Shown in pieces: positions 7,628 through 16,182 of a stretch of DNA of 64,000 nucleotides. The translations under genes were made by a program, and so were the position numbers. The stretch lies in contig NZ_CAMFLA010000006.1 of NCBI RefSeq assembly GCF_945957525.1, positions 62,001 through 126,000 of the forward strand, in the 5' to 3' direction. The stretch comes from an uncultured Aquitalea sp. GTDB lineage: Bacteria; Pseudomonadota; Gammaproteobacteria; Burkholderiales; Chromobacteriaceae. Below the pieces are notes generated by a model that saw nothing but the letters and a program-made list of their open reading frames with translations, did not search any database and was not told the origin of the DNA. Each line of letters begins with the position of its first letter. The first letter of the stretch is position 1.

Positions 7628-8347
7628 TCAATCCTCCATCACCAGTTGCACTAGATCACCGTTGAAATGGGTCACACCGTATTGCACCGGTACGCCGGCT
7701 GGGTCGACATTCAGCGATTTGACGTGCAGCACCGGCCGGTTCTTGGGAATGCCCAGATAATCCACCACCTCGGCGTCCGGCAGTCTGGCGGTAACGCGGG
7801 TAAAGCGCCGGGTGTAATCCTGCACCCCGAAATGCTGCAGCGTGCGCGTGACGGAGCGATGGCGGTAATACACCTCTGGCAGGCCGGGAAAGCGGGCAGC
7901 GGGAAAAAACATGGTGGCATAGTCCACTACCCGCAACTCTACCCGGCTAAGGGTGCGGATGCGGTGCACCTCCTCGCCCGGCTGCAGCGCCAGCAAGCCA
8001 GCCAGCTCGGCAGAGACGGGCAACAGGTCTACCGAGAGAATGTCCACATCGGAACTGAGATTCTGCCGCGCCATGTTCTGCGAGAAGCGCGTGCGCTTGC
8101 TGATGGCGTAATCGATGGCGTTGTCCTGCACGAAAGTGCCGCGCCCCTGCTCCACCCGCAACAAGCCGCGCTCCACCAGCGTGGACACCGCGCGGCGGAT
8201 GGTGTGGCGGTTGACGCCAAAGCGTTCGGCCAACTGCAGTTCGGTGGGCAGCCTCTCCCCTGCCTGCAAGCGCCCGCCGGCGATCTCTTCCGCCAGCGTG
8301 TTTTCAATCTGCCGCCACACGGCCACGCCTGAGCCTCTTTCTATCAT
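7628..8347 (-). CDS. phnF: Phosphonate utilisation regulator PhnF (GntR/HutC family)
   Basis: A 239-residue regulator with an N-terminal winged helix (LPTELQLAERFGVNRHTIRRAVSTLVERGLL, about residues 33-63) and a C-terminal UTRA ligand domain, the HutC branch of the GntR family. The start at 8347 has AAGGG seven bases upstream; in-frame GTG and ATG codons at 8404 and 8395 lack a good ribosome site. It is divergent from phnG, and the 177-base gap holds a tandem GTNTANAC site (8473-8488), the operator form known for HutC proteins. The same tandem site precedes the distant substrate-binding gene at 1072. Likely a repressor; its ligand is not evident from sequence. Confidence 0.9.
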   Translation of the reverse strand: MIERGSGVAVWRQIENTLAEEIAGGRLQAGERLPTELQLAERFGVNRHTIRRAVSTLVERGLLRVEQGRGTFVQDNAIDYAISKRTRFSQNMARQNLSSDVDILSVDLLPVSAELAGLLALQPGEEVHRIRTLSRVELRVVDYATMFFPAARFPGLPEVYYRHRSVTRTLQHFGVQDYTRRFTRVTARLPDAEVVDYLGIPKNRPVLHVKSLNVDPAGVPVQYGVTHFNGDLVQLVMED

Positions 8348-8472
8348 CGCTGCACCCTTTTCAAGGACGGCCTTCCCGGCCGCCGAATGGTCCATCACCG
8401 ACACGAAACGGTCATCGAATCTTCACCGGAACATGCTGTTTTCACGTTTGCGCTGGCCATTATCATGCAGTC

Positions 8473-8488
8473 GTCTATACGTTTATAT
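8473..8488 (+). promoter_or_regulatory. Putative PhnF operator in front of phnG
   Basis: GTCTATAC is followed directly by GTTTATAT, the second box matching GTNTANAC at seven of eight positions. The pair ends 36 bases before the phnG start and matches the pair at 1090-1105 closely. Operator form and location point to PhnF. Confidence 0.65.
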
Positions 8489-8524
8489 GAATTTTTCTTG
8501 AACAAGACCGAGCGAACCCAAAGC

Positions 8525-8965
8525 ATGGATATCCCGACAAGACAGCGCTGGCTAGGCGTGCTGGCCAACAGCGAAGCGGCTGCGTTGCAGACGTTGCTGA
8601 GCCCTCATCTGCCACCGCCGGAACACGTGGAATGGCTGCGCCAGCCGCAAACCGGCCTGGTGATGGTGGAGGGGCGCACCGGCGGCGCCGGCGCGCGCTT
8701 CAATCTCGGCGAAGTAGCCGTCACCCGCGCCAGCTGCCGCTGGCAAGACCTGACCGGTCACGGCTGGGTGCGCGGCACCGACCCGGCGCACGCCGCGCTC
8801 ATCGCTCAGGCCGACGCCCTGCTGCAAGCGCCCGACCGGCACCCGGCGCTGATGGCCGCCGTCATTGAACCGCTGGCCGATGCCTTGCGCGCCCGACGCG
8901 AACTGGCCTCGCGTCAGGCCGCCGCCAGCAAAGTGGAATTCTTCACCATGGTGCGGGGTGAATGA
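8525..8965 (+). CDS. phnG: C-P lyase subunit PhnG
   Basis: First gene of phnGHIJKLM. PhnG is a 146-residue subunit of the PhnGHIJ core complex that, with PhnI, installs the phosphonate on ribose by displacing adenine from ATP. The protein starts MDIPTRQRW and has the family segments VEGRTGGAGARFNLGEV and VTRASCRW. The ATG at 8525 was chosen because upstream in-frame sequence runs through the operator region and does not resemble the family. The next gene overlaps by four bases (ATGA). Transcription is probably controlled by the PhnF site at 8473-8488. Confidence 0.93.
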   Translation: MDIPTRQRWLGVLANSEAAALQTLLSPHLPPPEHVEWLRQPQTGLVMVEGRTGGAGARFNLGEVAVTRASCRWQDLTGHGWVRGTDPAHAALIAQADALLQAPDRHPALMAAVIEPLADALRARRELASRQAAASKVEFFTMVRGE

Positions 8966-9540
8966 TGCTGCATACCGGATTCAAGCACCCCGTCGACGAC
9001 GCCCAGCGCAATTTCCGCGCGCTGCTGGAGGCGCTGTCCCGCCCCTTGCAGCCGCGCGCGCTGCCGACGCTGCCGCCGGCCTTGCCCGGCCTTGCCGCCG
9101 GCACGGTCGCCCTGCTCTACACGCTGGCGGATCAGGACGTGGCCGTGTGGCTGCCGGACCTGCCGGCCGACACGCTGGCCACGCTGCGCTTTCACACCGG
9201 CATGACGCTGGCCGCCTCGCCGCTGGCGGCGGATTTCATCGTGATTCCCACCGGCCGCGCCCTGCCGGCGCTGGACGCCTTGCCCGCGGGCGAAGCCGAG
9301 TACCCGGACCGCGCCGCCACGCTGATCATCGAAACCGGCGCCTTTCACCAGTGCGATGTCGAAGCCTCCGGCCCCGGCATCGCCGCGCCGCTGCGCTTTG
9401 GCGCACAAGGTTTGCCGAAGGACTTCTGGCGGCAGTGGCAGGTCAATCACGCCCGCTACCCGCTGGGCGTGGACGCGCTGCTGGTGGCGGACGGCGTGAT
9501 TGCCGGCCTGCCGCGCAGCGTCTCGGTCAAGGAGGGATGA
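8962..9540 (+). CDS. phnH: C-P lyase subunit PhnH
   Basis: A 192-residue subunit of the C-P lyase core complex; its exact role is structural or unknown in the family. Length and the opening segment GFKHPVDDAQRNFRALLEALSRP match PhnH. Two adjacent ATG codons (8962 and 8965) are possible starts; the first overlaps the phnG stop. A copy of the dispersed GTTTGCCGAAG motif lies at 9410-9420, where it encodes Gly-Leu-Pro-Lys. phnI begins one base after the stop. Confidence 0.93.
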   Translation: MMLHTGFKHPVDDAQRNFRALLEALSRPLQPRALPTLPPALPGLAAGTVALLYTLADQDVAVWLPDLPADTLATLRFHTGMTLAASPLAADFIVIPTGRALPALDALPAGEAEYPDRAATLIIETGAFHQCDVEASGPGIAAPLRFGAQGLPKDFWRQWQVNHARYPLGVDALLVADGVIAGLPRSVSVKEG

Positions 9541-9541
9541 C

Positions 9542-10633
9542 ATGTATGTAGCCGTCAAAGGCGGAGAAACCGCCATCGCCCGATCCTGGGACCTGCTGGC
9601 CGCGCGTCGGCGCGGCGACGAGGCCGTACCCGAGCTGAGCCTGGCGCAGATCCGCCAGCAGTTGCGGCTGGCCGTGCACCGCGTGATGCAGGAAGGCTCG
9701 CTCTATGACGAAGAGCTGGCGGCGCTGGCGCTGAAGCAGGCCGCGGGCGACGCCATGGAAGCAGTGTTCCTGCTGCGGGCTTTCCGCACCACGCTGCCCC
9801 GTCTGGCCACCAGCCTGCCGTTGGACACCAGCGCCATGCGCGTGGCGCGGCGCGTGTCCGGCACCTTCAAGGATGTGCCCGGCGGGCAGATACTCGGCCC
9901 CACCGCCGATTACACCCAGCGTCTGCTGGATTTCTCGCTGGCGGAGCCGGCTGCGACGCCGCGCTGCGAACTTGCAGAAGCGCCCCTGCCCGAGTGCCTG
10001 CCCAGCGTGCTGGACTTGCTGGCGGCAGAAGGCCTGATGGAAGCCGACCTGCCGCCGCCGGACGACCCCGCCCCGGCCGACCTCACCCGCGAGCCGCTGC
10101 TGTTTCCCGCCGACCGCCCCGCCCGCCTGCAGAATCTGGCGCGCGGCGACGAAGGCTGGCTGCTGGGCCTGGCTTACTCCACCCAGCGCGGCTACGCGGA
10201 GAATCACCCTTTCGCCGGTGAAATCCGCATGGGCGAGATCAGCGTGATGCTGCTCCCCGACGAGCTTGGTTTCGAGATCGACATCGGCGCCATCGTGGTT
10301 ACCGAATGCCAGATGATCAACCAGTTTGCCGGCGGCCCGCACGCGCCGCCGCAATTCACCCGGGGTTACGGCCTGGTGTTCGGCGAATCCGAGCGCAAGG
10401 CCATGTCGATGGCGCTGGTGGATCGCAGCCTGCGGGCGCAGGAGCTGGGCGAAAGCACCGGCTCGCCGGCCCAGCAGGCCGAGTTCGCCCTTTGCCACAG
10501 CGACAGTGTGGAAGCCTCCGGCTTCGTCCAGCATCTCAAATTGCCGCATTACGTGGACTTTCAGGCCGAGCTGTCACTGATCCGCACACTGCGCGCCGAA
10601 CACGACCGCCAACAGGATGCCCCGCATGACTGA
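9542..10633 (+). CDS. phnI: C-P lyase subunit PhnI
   Basis: The nucleosidase-type subunit of C-P lyase: with PhnG, H and L it couples methylphosphonate-type substrates to the ribose of ATP, releasing adenine. The 363-residue protein begins MYVAVKGGETAI, the usual PhnI start, and contains the conserved LAYSTQRGYAENHPFAGEIRMG and TECQMINQF stretches. The ATG at 9542 follows the phnH stop by one base with GGAGGG upstream. It overlaps the start of phnJ by eight bases. Confidence 0.95.
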   Translation: MYVAVKGGETAIARSWDLLAARRRGDEAVPELSLAQIRQQLRLAVHRVMQEGSLYDEELAALALKQAAGDAMEAVFLLRAFRTTLPRLATSLPLDTSAMRVARRVSGTFKDVPGGQILGPTADYTQRLLDFSLAEPAATPRCELAEAPLPECLPSVLDLLAAEGLMEADLPPPDDPAPADLTREPLLFPADRPARLQNLARGDEGWLLGLAYSTQRGYAENHPFAGEIRMGEISVMLLPDELGFEIDIGAIVVTECQMINQFAGGPHAPPQFTRGYGLVFGESERKAMSMALVDRSLRAQELGESTGSPAQQAEFALCHSDSVEASGFVQHLKLPHYVDFQAELSLIRTLRAEHDRQQDAPHD

Positions 10634-11501
10634 ACCCTTCTCCCCGCCTTCGGCCAACCTTGACGACCGCTGGCGCTACAACTTCGGTTTTCTCGACGAA
10701 AACACCAAACGCATGCTGCGCCGCGCCCTGCTCAAGGCTGTAGCCGTGCCCGGCTATCAAGTGCCCTTCGGCAGCCGGGAAATGCCGCTGCCTTACGGCT
10801 GGGGCACCGGTGGCATCCAGCTGACAGCGGCAGTGATCGGCCACGAAGACGTGCTCAAAGTGATAGACCAGGGCGCTGACGACACCACCAACGCCGTCAA
10901 CATCCGCCGCTTTTTCGCCCGCGTCGCCGGCGTGGCCACCACCACCGTCACCCGCGACGCCACGCTGATACAGACCCGTCACCGCATCCCGGAAACACCG
11001 TTGGCCGAAGGCCAGATCATGGTGTTCCAGGTACCGGAACCCGAGCCTTTGCGCACGCTGGAAGCCAGCGAGGTGGAAACCCGCAAACTGCACGCCCATC
11101 AGGAATACGGACTCATGCATGTCAAGCTGTACGAGGACATCGCCCGATACGGCCACATCGCCACCAGCTACGACTATCCGGTAATGGTGAACCGCCGCTA
11201 TCTAGCCTCCCCTTCTCCCATTCCCAAATTCGACAATCCCAAGCTGCACCGCAGCCCGGCGCTGATGCTGTTCGGCGCTGGCAGGGAGAAGCGCCTCTAC
11301 GCCATCCCGCCGTATACCGAGGTGGAAAGCCTCGCCTTCGAGGACCATCCCTTCGAAGCGCAGCACTGGTCGCAGGCCTGCGCACTGTGCGGCAGCTCCG
11401 ACAGCTATCTGGACGAAATCATCGCCGACGACGCCGGCGTGCGGCAGTTTGTCTGCTCGGACACGGACCACTGCCGGCAACAGCGGGAGGCCGCGCAATG
11501 A
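10626..11501 (+). CDS. phnJ: C-P lyase radical-SAM subunit PhnJ
   Basis: The catalytic subunit that cleaves the carbon-phosphorus bond of 5-phosphoribosyl 1-phosphonate by a radical mechanism, using a [4Fe-4S] cluster and S-adenosylmethionine. The C-terminal cysteines follow the special PhnJ spacing: CALC, then 21 residues, Cys, five residues, Cys (CSDTDHC). Length is 291 residues. The ATG at 10626 has AGGA eight bases upstream; another ATG at 10617 would add three residues. The stop overlaps the phnK ATG. All cluster and catalytic cysteines appear intact, so the lyase should be active. Confidence 0.96.
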   Translation: MTEPFSPPSANLDDRWRYNFGFLDENTKRMLRRALLKAVAVPGYQVPFGSREMPLPYGWGTGGIQLTAAVIGHEDVLKVIDQGADDTTNAVNIRRFFARVAGVATTTVTRDATLIQTRHRIPETPLAEGQIMVFQVPEPEPLRTLEASEVETRKLHAHQEYGLMHVKLYEDIARYGHIATSYDYPVMVNRRYLASPSPIPKFDNPKLHRSPALMLFGAGREKRLYAIPPYTEVESLAFEDHPFEAQHWSQACALCGSSDSYLDEIIADDAGVRQFVCSDTDHCRQQREAAQ

Positions 11502-12268
11502 CACCCATCCTTTCCGTACAAGGCCTGCGCAAGGACTATGGCAACGGCCAGGGCTGCTTCGACATCGATTTCGAGCTGTTTGCCGGCGAGGTGCTGTGCA
11601 TTGTCGGCGAATCCGGCTCCGGCAAATCCACCCTGCTGGCCACGCTGGCCGGCAAACTGGCGGCGGATGACGGCAGCGTGGTGTTCCGCGACAAGAACGA
11701 ACGCGCCCATGAGCTGACCCGGCTGGCGGAAGCGGAACGCAGGCGGCTGGCGCGCAGCGAATGGGGCTACGTCACCCAGCACGCCCGCGACGGGCTGCGC
11801 ATGAATGTGTCGGCCGGCGCCAATGTCAGCGAGCGGCTGATGGCGCTGGGCGAGCGGCACTACGGCCGGCTGCGCGCCGCGGCCGCCGACTGGCTGGAGA
11901 AAGTGGAAATCGGCGCGGACCGTCTGGACGACAAACCCTGCGCCTTTTCCGGCGGCATGCAGCAAAGGCTGCAAATCGCCCGCAACCTGGTGACCCGGCC
12001 GCGACTGGTGTTCATGGACGAACCCACCGGCGGGCTGGATGTCTCGGTGCAGGCGCGCTTTCTCGACCTCACGCGCCGGCTGGTGCACGACAATCGCATC
12101 GCCGTCATCATGGTGACGCATGATCTGGGCGTGGCGCGCTTGCTGGCGCAGCGCACGCTGGTGATGCAGGGCGGCCGCGTTGTGGAGGCCGGTCTCACCG
12201 ACCAGATTCTCGACGACCCGCAACACCCTTACACCCAGCTTCTGGTGTCTTCCATTCTGCAGGCCTGA
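11498..12268 (+). CDS. phnK: C-P lyase ATP-binding protein PhnK
   Basis: An ABC-type ATPase that docks on the PhnGHIJ core; it is not a transporter subunit. The 256-residue protein carries Walker A GESGSGKST (about residues 37-45), the signature FSGGMQQRLQIARNL, Walker B LVFMDEPTGGLD and the switch histidine in VMVTHDLG-like sequence (MVTHDLGVA). The ATG overlaps the phnJ stop (ATGA), and phnL begins three bases past its stop. It resembles peptide-transport ATPases in its C-terminal DDPQHPYTQLL segment, as is usual for PhnK. Confidence 0.94.
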   Translation: MTPILSVQGLRKDYGNGQGCFDIDFELFAGEVLCIVGESGSGKSTLLATLAGKLAADDGSVVFRDKNERAHELTRLAEAERRRLARSEWGYVTQHARDGLRMNVSAGANVSERLMALGERHYGRLRAAAADWLEKVEIGADRLDDKPCAFSGGMQQRLQIARNLVTRPRLVFMDEPTGGLDVSVQARFLDLTRRLVHDNRIAVIMVTHDLGVARLLAQRTLVMQGGRVVEAGLTDQILDDPQHPYTQLLVSSILQA

Positions 12269-12271
12269 ACC

Positions 12272-12979
12272 ATGACCCGACTGATAGACGCGCAATCTGT
12301 TTGCAAAACCTTCGTGCTGCACCAGCAGGACGGGCTGGCGCTGCCGGTACTGGATGATGTCTCGCTGACGGTGGACGCAGGCGAATGCGTCGCGCTGACC
12401 GGCCCCTCGGGCGCCGGCAAAAGCACCCTGCTCAAAGCCCTGTACGCCAACTACCTGACCGGGCGCGGGCGCGTTCTGATCCGCCATCGGGACCGTTGGG
12501 TGGACATGGCCGCCGCGCCGCCGCATGAAGTGGCCGATGTTCGCCGCCACACCCTGGGCTATGTCAGCCAGTTCCTGCGCGTGATCCCGCGCGTGCCGGC
12601 ACTGGACATCGTGGCCGAACCACTGCTGGAGTGGGGTTGCCCGCAAGCAGAAGCCCGCGACGAGGCGGCCGCCTGGCTGGCGCGCCTCAATATCGCGCCC
12701 CGCCTGTGGCGCTTGCCGCCCGCCACCTTTTCCGGCGGCGAACAACAACGGGTCAACATTGCGCGCGGCATGATCGCCCCGCGCCCCATCCTGCTGCTGG
12801 ACGAACCCACGGCCTCGCTGGATACCGGCAATCGCGACGTAGTGGTGGCGCTGATGCGCGAGGCACTGCAGCGCGGTGCGGCGCTGGTGGGCATTTTCCA
12901 TGACGAAGCCACTCGCGACGCCATCGCCACCCGCGTCTTCGACGTGCCGCTGGCGCGCGCAACGGAGCAAGCCGCATGA
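12272..12979 (+). CDS. phnL: C-P lyase ATP-binding protein PhnL
   Basis: Second ABC-type ATPase of the C-P lyase machinery, needed with PhnGHI for the initial phosphonate-ribose coupling. The 235-residue protein has Walker [10 protein letters not shown] (about residues 44-52), signature [14 protein letters not shown] and Walker [13 protein letters not shown]. The FHDEATRD sequence replaces the usual switch-histidine context, as is common in PhnL. The stop overlaps the phnM ATG by four bases. Confidence 0.94.
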   Translation: MTRLIDAQSVCKTFVLHQQDGLALPVLDDVSLTVDAGECVALTGPSGAGKSTLLKALYANYLTGRGRVLIRHRDRWVDMAAAPPHEVADVRRHTLGYVSQFLRVIPRVPALDIVAEPLLEWGCPQAEARDEAAAWLARLNIAPRLWRLPPATFSGGEQQRVNIARGMIAPRPILLLDEPTASLDTGNRDVVVALMREALQRGAALVGIFHDEATRDAIATRVFDVPLARATEQAA

Positions 12980-14133
12980 GCACGCTACTGACCAACGCCC
13001 GGCTCATCCTTGCCGATGCCGTCATCGAGCGCGGCGCGCTGCTGATCACGCAAGGCCGCATTGCCCATGTTTTTCCCGCGCCGCCCGCGCCAAATGAACT
13101 ACCGGCTTGCGAAACGGTGGATCTCAACGGCGACGACCTCATCCCTGGCCTGGTGGAAATCCATACCGACAACCTGGAAAAACACCTGATGCCGCGCAAT
13201 GGCGTGCTGTGGCCGGTACTGCCGGCCGTGGTCACCCATGACGCGCAGTGCGTGGCCGCCGGCATCACCACGGTGTTCGACGCCTTGGCGGTGGGCGATC
13301 TGGAAGGAGAAAGCGTACGACTGGACACGCTGCACACGGCCTTTGCCGCCATTGATCAAGGCATGCGCGAAGGCGCGCTGCGCGCCGATCACCTGTTCCA
13401 TCTGCGCTGCGAGCTGGCGTTTCCACGCCTGCTGGAGGAGTTGACGCCGCTGATCGACCACCCGGCAGTACGGCTGGTATCGGTGATGGACCACACACCG
13501 GGCCAGCGCCAGTATCGCGACATCGCCCAGTACCAGAAGTACTATGCCAAGAAAAAGGTCAGCTGGACGGAAGACACCTTTTTGCAGGCCGTGGCCGAGC
13601 GCAAGGCGCGCCAGCTGCAGTACGCGGCTGGCCACAAGGCCGCGGTAGTGGCCATGGCACGCGAGCGCGGCCTGGCGCTGGCCAGCCATGACGATACCGA
13701 CGCCGCGCACGTGCGAGAGGCGCAAGCGGATGGCGTGCGGTTGTCTGAATTCCCCACCACGCGCGAAGCGGCAAGCGAAGCCCGTCGGCTGGGCCTGTCT
13801 ACGGTGATGGGCGCGCCCAATGTGGTGCGCGGCGGTTCGCACTCCGGCAATGTGGCCGCGCTGGAGCTGGCGCGCGCCGGCCTGCTGGACATCCTGTCAT
13901 CGGACTACGTGCCGGCCAGTCTTCTGCATGCCGCCTATCTGCTGGAACGCGAAGCCGGCTGGCCTTTGTGGCGCGCCGTAGCCACGGTCAGCACCAATCC
14001 GGCCCAAGCGGTGGGCTTGCTGGATCGCGGCTGCATCGCAGAAGGCCAGCTGGCCGACCTGGTACGGGTAAAGCCGCATCCGTCGGCGCCGTTGGTGCAA
14101 CGGGTATGGCGACAAGGAAGCATTGTGTTCTGA
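12976..14133 (+). CDS. phnM: Phosphonate metabolism hydrolase PhnM
   Basis: An amidohydrolase-superfamily metal enzyme that removes pyrophosphate from 5-phosphoribosyl 1-phosphonate triphosphate to give the substrate of PhnJ. The 385-residue protein has the PhnM metal segment [14 protein letters not shown] near residue 57 and a later [13 protein letters not shown] metal site. It is the last gene of the operon; a strong bidirectional terminator follows at 14154-14203. No phnO or phnP lies downstream, and the remaining steps are divided between phnN and the 2H phosphoesterase on the opposite strand. Confidence 0.95.
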   Translation: MSTLLTNARLILADAVIERGALLITQGRIAHVFPAPPAPNELPACETVDLNGDDLIPGLVEIHTDNLEKHLMPRNGVLWPVLPAVVTHDAQCVAAGITTVFDALAVGDLEGESVRLDTLHTAFAAIDQGMREGALRADHLFHLRCELAFPRLLEELTPLIDHPAVRLVSVMDHTPGQRQYRDIAQYQKYYAKKKVSWTEDTFLQAVAERKARQLQYAAGHKAAVVAMARERGLALASHDDTDAAHVREAQADGVRLSEFPTTREAASEARRLGLSTVMGAPNVVRGGSHSGNVAALELARAGLLDILSSDYVPASLLHAAYLLEREAGWPLWRAVATVSTNPAQAVGLLDRGCIAEGQLADLVRVKPHPSAPLVQRVWRQGSIVF

Positions 14134-14153
14134 CCTTGCGCCCAAGAAACACA

Positions 14154-14203
14154 GGCATGAAAAAACCGCTGCCGGCCAAGCCGTGACAGCGGTTTTTCAT
14201 GCC
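14154..14203. terminator. Bidirectional terminator between phnM and acbP
   Basis: A long stem (17 pairs with one bulged A; arms 14154-14171 and 14187-14203) contains A and T tracts inside the arms. It lies 20 bases past phnM and 16 bases past the convergent acyl-CoA-binding gene, so it can stop both. Confidence 0.8.
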
Positions 14204-14219
14204 TGCCGCAACTGCGGAA

Positions 14220-14480
14220 TCAGGCTTCCAGCAGCTTCTTCACCACGTCGATATAGCCTTGTTTGGCATCGTCGCCGCTCATGCCCTTGAGCTTGTCCCA
14301 AGCGTCGTATTTGGCGCGATTGATGAAATCCATCATGCCTGGGCGTTCGCCGGCGACATCGCCGTCGGTGGCTTGCTTGTACAGCGCATACAGCTGCAGC
14401 AGGGACTGATTGTCCGGACGCTCGGACAGGGAGGTAACGTCGGCCTGCGCCTGAGCGAACAGGGTATTGAGATCGGACAT
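14220..14480 (-). CDS. Acyl-CoA-binding protein (ACBP)
   Basis: An 86-residue cytoplasmic protein with the full acyl-CoA-binding domain: LQLYALYKQATDGD, followed by RAKYDAWDKLKGMSGDDAKQGYIDVVKKLL, including the lysine and tyrosine positions that hold the CoA phosphate and adenine. Such proteins bind medium- and long-chain acyl-CoA esters and buffer their free level. They are typical of eukaryotes and present in only some bacteria. The gene stands alone between a terminator and a TonB-like gene, about 29 kb from the beta-oxidation genes of this window. No PsrA-like site was seen upstream; an inverted repeat GGCGG-N6-CCGCC occurs there. Confidence 0.93.
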   Translation of the reverse strand: MSDLNTLFAQAQADVTSLSERPDNQSLLQLYALYKQATDGDVAGERPGMMDFINRAKYDAWDKLKGMSGDDAKQGYIDVVKKLLEA

Positions 14481-14602
14481 GGTTCTTCCTCGTAATCAGA
14501 TCGGCGGTATGTTCCGCCATGCTTGGTCCGGGCTGCGCGCCCGGTGTCGTGGCCCGGCGCTAAGCTACGCGCCGGCTTGCTGAATGTAGCATGAAATCCG
14601 GC

Positions 14603-15409
14603 CTATTTCCCAGCAGAAGCCGGGATTTGTCCCGGCTGCAGCGGGTCTGCCTCGCTGTCCGGCTCAAGGCCGATATGAATCACCTTGTAGCTTTTCACAG
14701 GTCGCCCCTGGCGAATGGCGGGATAGAAACGCGCCTGCTGGAAAAAGGGCAGCAAGGGCTGCTCGGCGCCTGCGGGTCGGGCGCTGGCTACCTGTACCGC
14801 GTCCACGCCGCCGGTTTCGTTGATGTACACCCGCAAAGTGATGTCCACGTCGTCCAGCGAGAGTCCGTAAGGTTCGAGCAACTGGATGGGCGCCTGCTCC
14901 AGCGCCAGCACGTCCAGCTGCCTGGCCGCGTAATAGAAATCCAGCCCGAACTGCATGCCGGCGCTGTTCTCCGGCCCTTCTCCGTCCGCCAGCTCGCTTA
15001 GCGGCATGGAAGCGGTGCTGGGAGGCAGGTTGGCCGAAGGCGCGGAGGCAGGCTTGGGCGCATCGGCGACGGGAGACGACGCCTCTCGCGCAGCAGGCAA
15101 AGGCAGGGGGTTGACCGCCGCCTTGGGCAAGGAGGATGGTGGCAATGCCACCGGCTCGGGCTGCTTCGGCGCAAGGGGTTTGGTCTGGTCGGGCTGAACG
15201 CGGTCAGGCTTTGCCGGCGCGGCGCTCTGCAGCGACACTGTCAGGCTATGGCCGGTACCGCTCGGTTTGCCCTCTAGCGCCAGCCGGAAGAATAACGGCG
15301 CATGCAAAAGAACGGACAGGCTGAGCATCAGCAGCAGCCTGTCCGCGTCCGTCAGCGCGGACCATTTCCACTCCGAGGGGAGCCAGGTCCATCCTGTCGG
15401 CCATTTCAT
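14603..15409 (-). CDS. TonB-like protein of unknown partner
   Basis: A 268-residue protein with one N-terminal membrane helix (LLLMLSLSVLLHAPLFFRLAL, about residues 24-44), a proline- and alanine-rich linker from about 65 to 145, and a C-terminal domain resembling TonB C-termini: a strand pair VDITLRVYINETGGVDAVQV followed by FFQQARFYPAIRQGRPVKSYKVIHI. TonB proteins carry proton-motive energy to outer-membrane receptors, but no exbB, exbD or receptor gene is nearby. The ATG at 15409 lies 26 bases after dsbC and has only a weak ribosome site, suggesting co-transcription with dsbC. It may instead serve envelope assembly. A dispersed 11-mer copy is at 15029-15039. Confidence 0.7.
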   Translation of the reverse strand: MKWPTGWTWLPSEWKWSALTDADRLLLMLSLSVLLHAPLFFRLALEGKPSGTGHSLTVSLQSAAPAKPDRVQPDQTKPLAPKQPEPVALPPSSLPKAAVNPLPLPAAREASSPVADAPKPASAPSANLPPSTASMPLSELADGEGPENSAGMQFGLDFYYAARQLDVLALEQAPIQLLEPYGLSLDDVDITLRVYINETGGVDAVQVASARPAGAEQPLLPFFQQARFYPAIRQGRPVKSYKVIHIGLEPDSEADPLQPGQIPASAGK

Positions 15410-15435
15410 GACAGGATCAGCGCTCCCGGTCTGGC

Positions 15436-16170
15436 TTACTTGGCATTCAGCAGCTGTTCGATCTGCGCAGTATCGATAGCGCCCGGCACCATGCGGCCAT
15501 TGGCGAAGATCAGGCCCGGCGTGCCGGTAATGCCCAGTTGGCTGCCGATTTCCTGGATCTTGGCAATCGGGGTATCGCATTTGTCGCTGCCGGTGAGCGG
15601 CTTGCCATCGCGCATGAAAGCGGTCCAGGTGGCGGCGCGGTCCTTGGAACACCAGATCTGGCGCGCCTTGCGGGAGGCGTCCGGGTGCAGCTCATCCAGC
15701 GGGTAAAGGAAGGTGTAAATAGTGACGTTGGTCACGCCCTTCAGGCTGTCCTGTTCAAGACGCTTGCAGAACGGGCAATCCGGATCGGTAAACACCGCCA
15801 TCTTGCGCGCGCCGTTGCCGCGCACTTCCTTGATGGCGTACTGGAACGGCAGCTTGCTGAAATCCACCTTGTTGAGATCGGCCATTTTCTCTTCGGTCAG
15901 ACTGACCTTGCGCTCGGCATCGATCATGTCGCCCACAAAGATGTAATTCACCTTCTCGTCGACATAGACCACCTGCTTGCCCTTTACCACCACCTCAAAG
16001 ATGCCCTTGAGCGGGGTTTCGCTGACGCTCATCACTTCGCGGTTGGGGAAACGGCCGGCAAAGGCCTGCTTGACTTCTTCGGTGGCGGAGGTGCCAGCGT
16101 TGGCGGTGCAGGCAACCGCGCCCAGCAGGATGGAGGCGGCCAGCGCCAGAGTCTTGATGGTGGTTTTCAT
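15436..16170 (-). CDS. dsbC: Thiol:disulfide interchange protein, DsbC type
   Basis: A periplasmic disulfide isomerase of 244 residues. A signal peptide (MKTTIKTLALAASILLGAVACTANA) is followed by the dimerisation domain and then a thioredoxin fold with the active site CPFC in FTDPDCPFCKRLEQ near residue 133, and the cis-proline segment GITGTPGLIF. A second cysteine pair (WCSK, DKCD) matches the structural disulfide of DsbC. The protein corrects wrongly paired cysteines in exported proteins. It is followed 26 bases later by the TonB-like gene and preceded 12 bases upstream by a ubiquinone hydroxylase gene. Confidence 0.93.
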   Translation of the reverse strand: MKTTIKTLALAASILLGAVACTANAGTSATEEVKQAFAGRFPNREVMSVSETPLKGIFEVVVKGKQVVYVDEKVNYIFVGDMIDAERKVSLTEEKMADLNKVDFSKLPFQYAIKEVRGNGARKMAVFTDPDCPFCKRLEQDSLKGVTNVTIYTFLYPLDELHPDASRKARQIWCSKDRAATWTAFMRDGKPLTGSDKCDTPIAKIQEIGSQLGITGTPGLIFANGRMVPGAIDTAQIEQLLNAK

Positions 16171-16182
16171 CGGAAATCCTTG

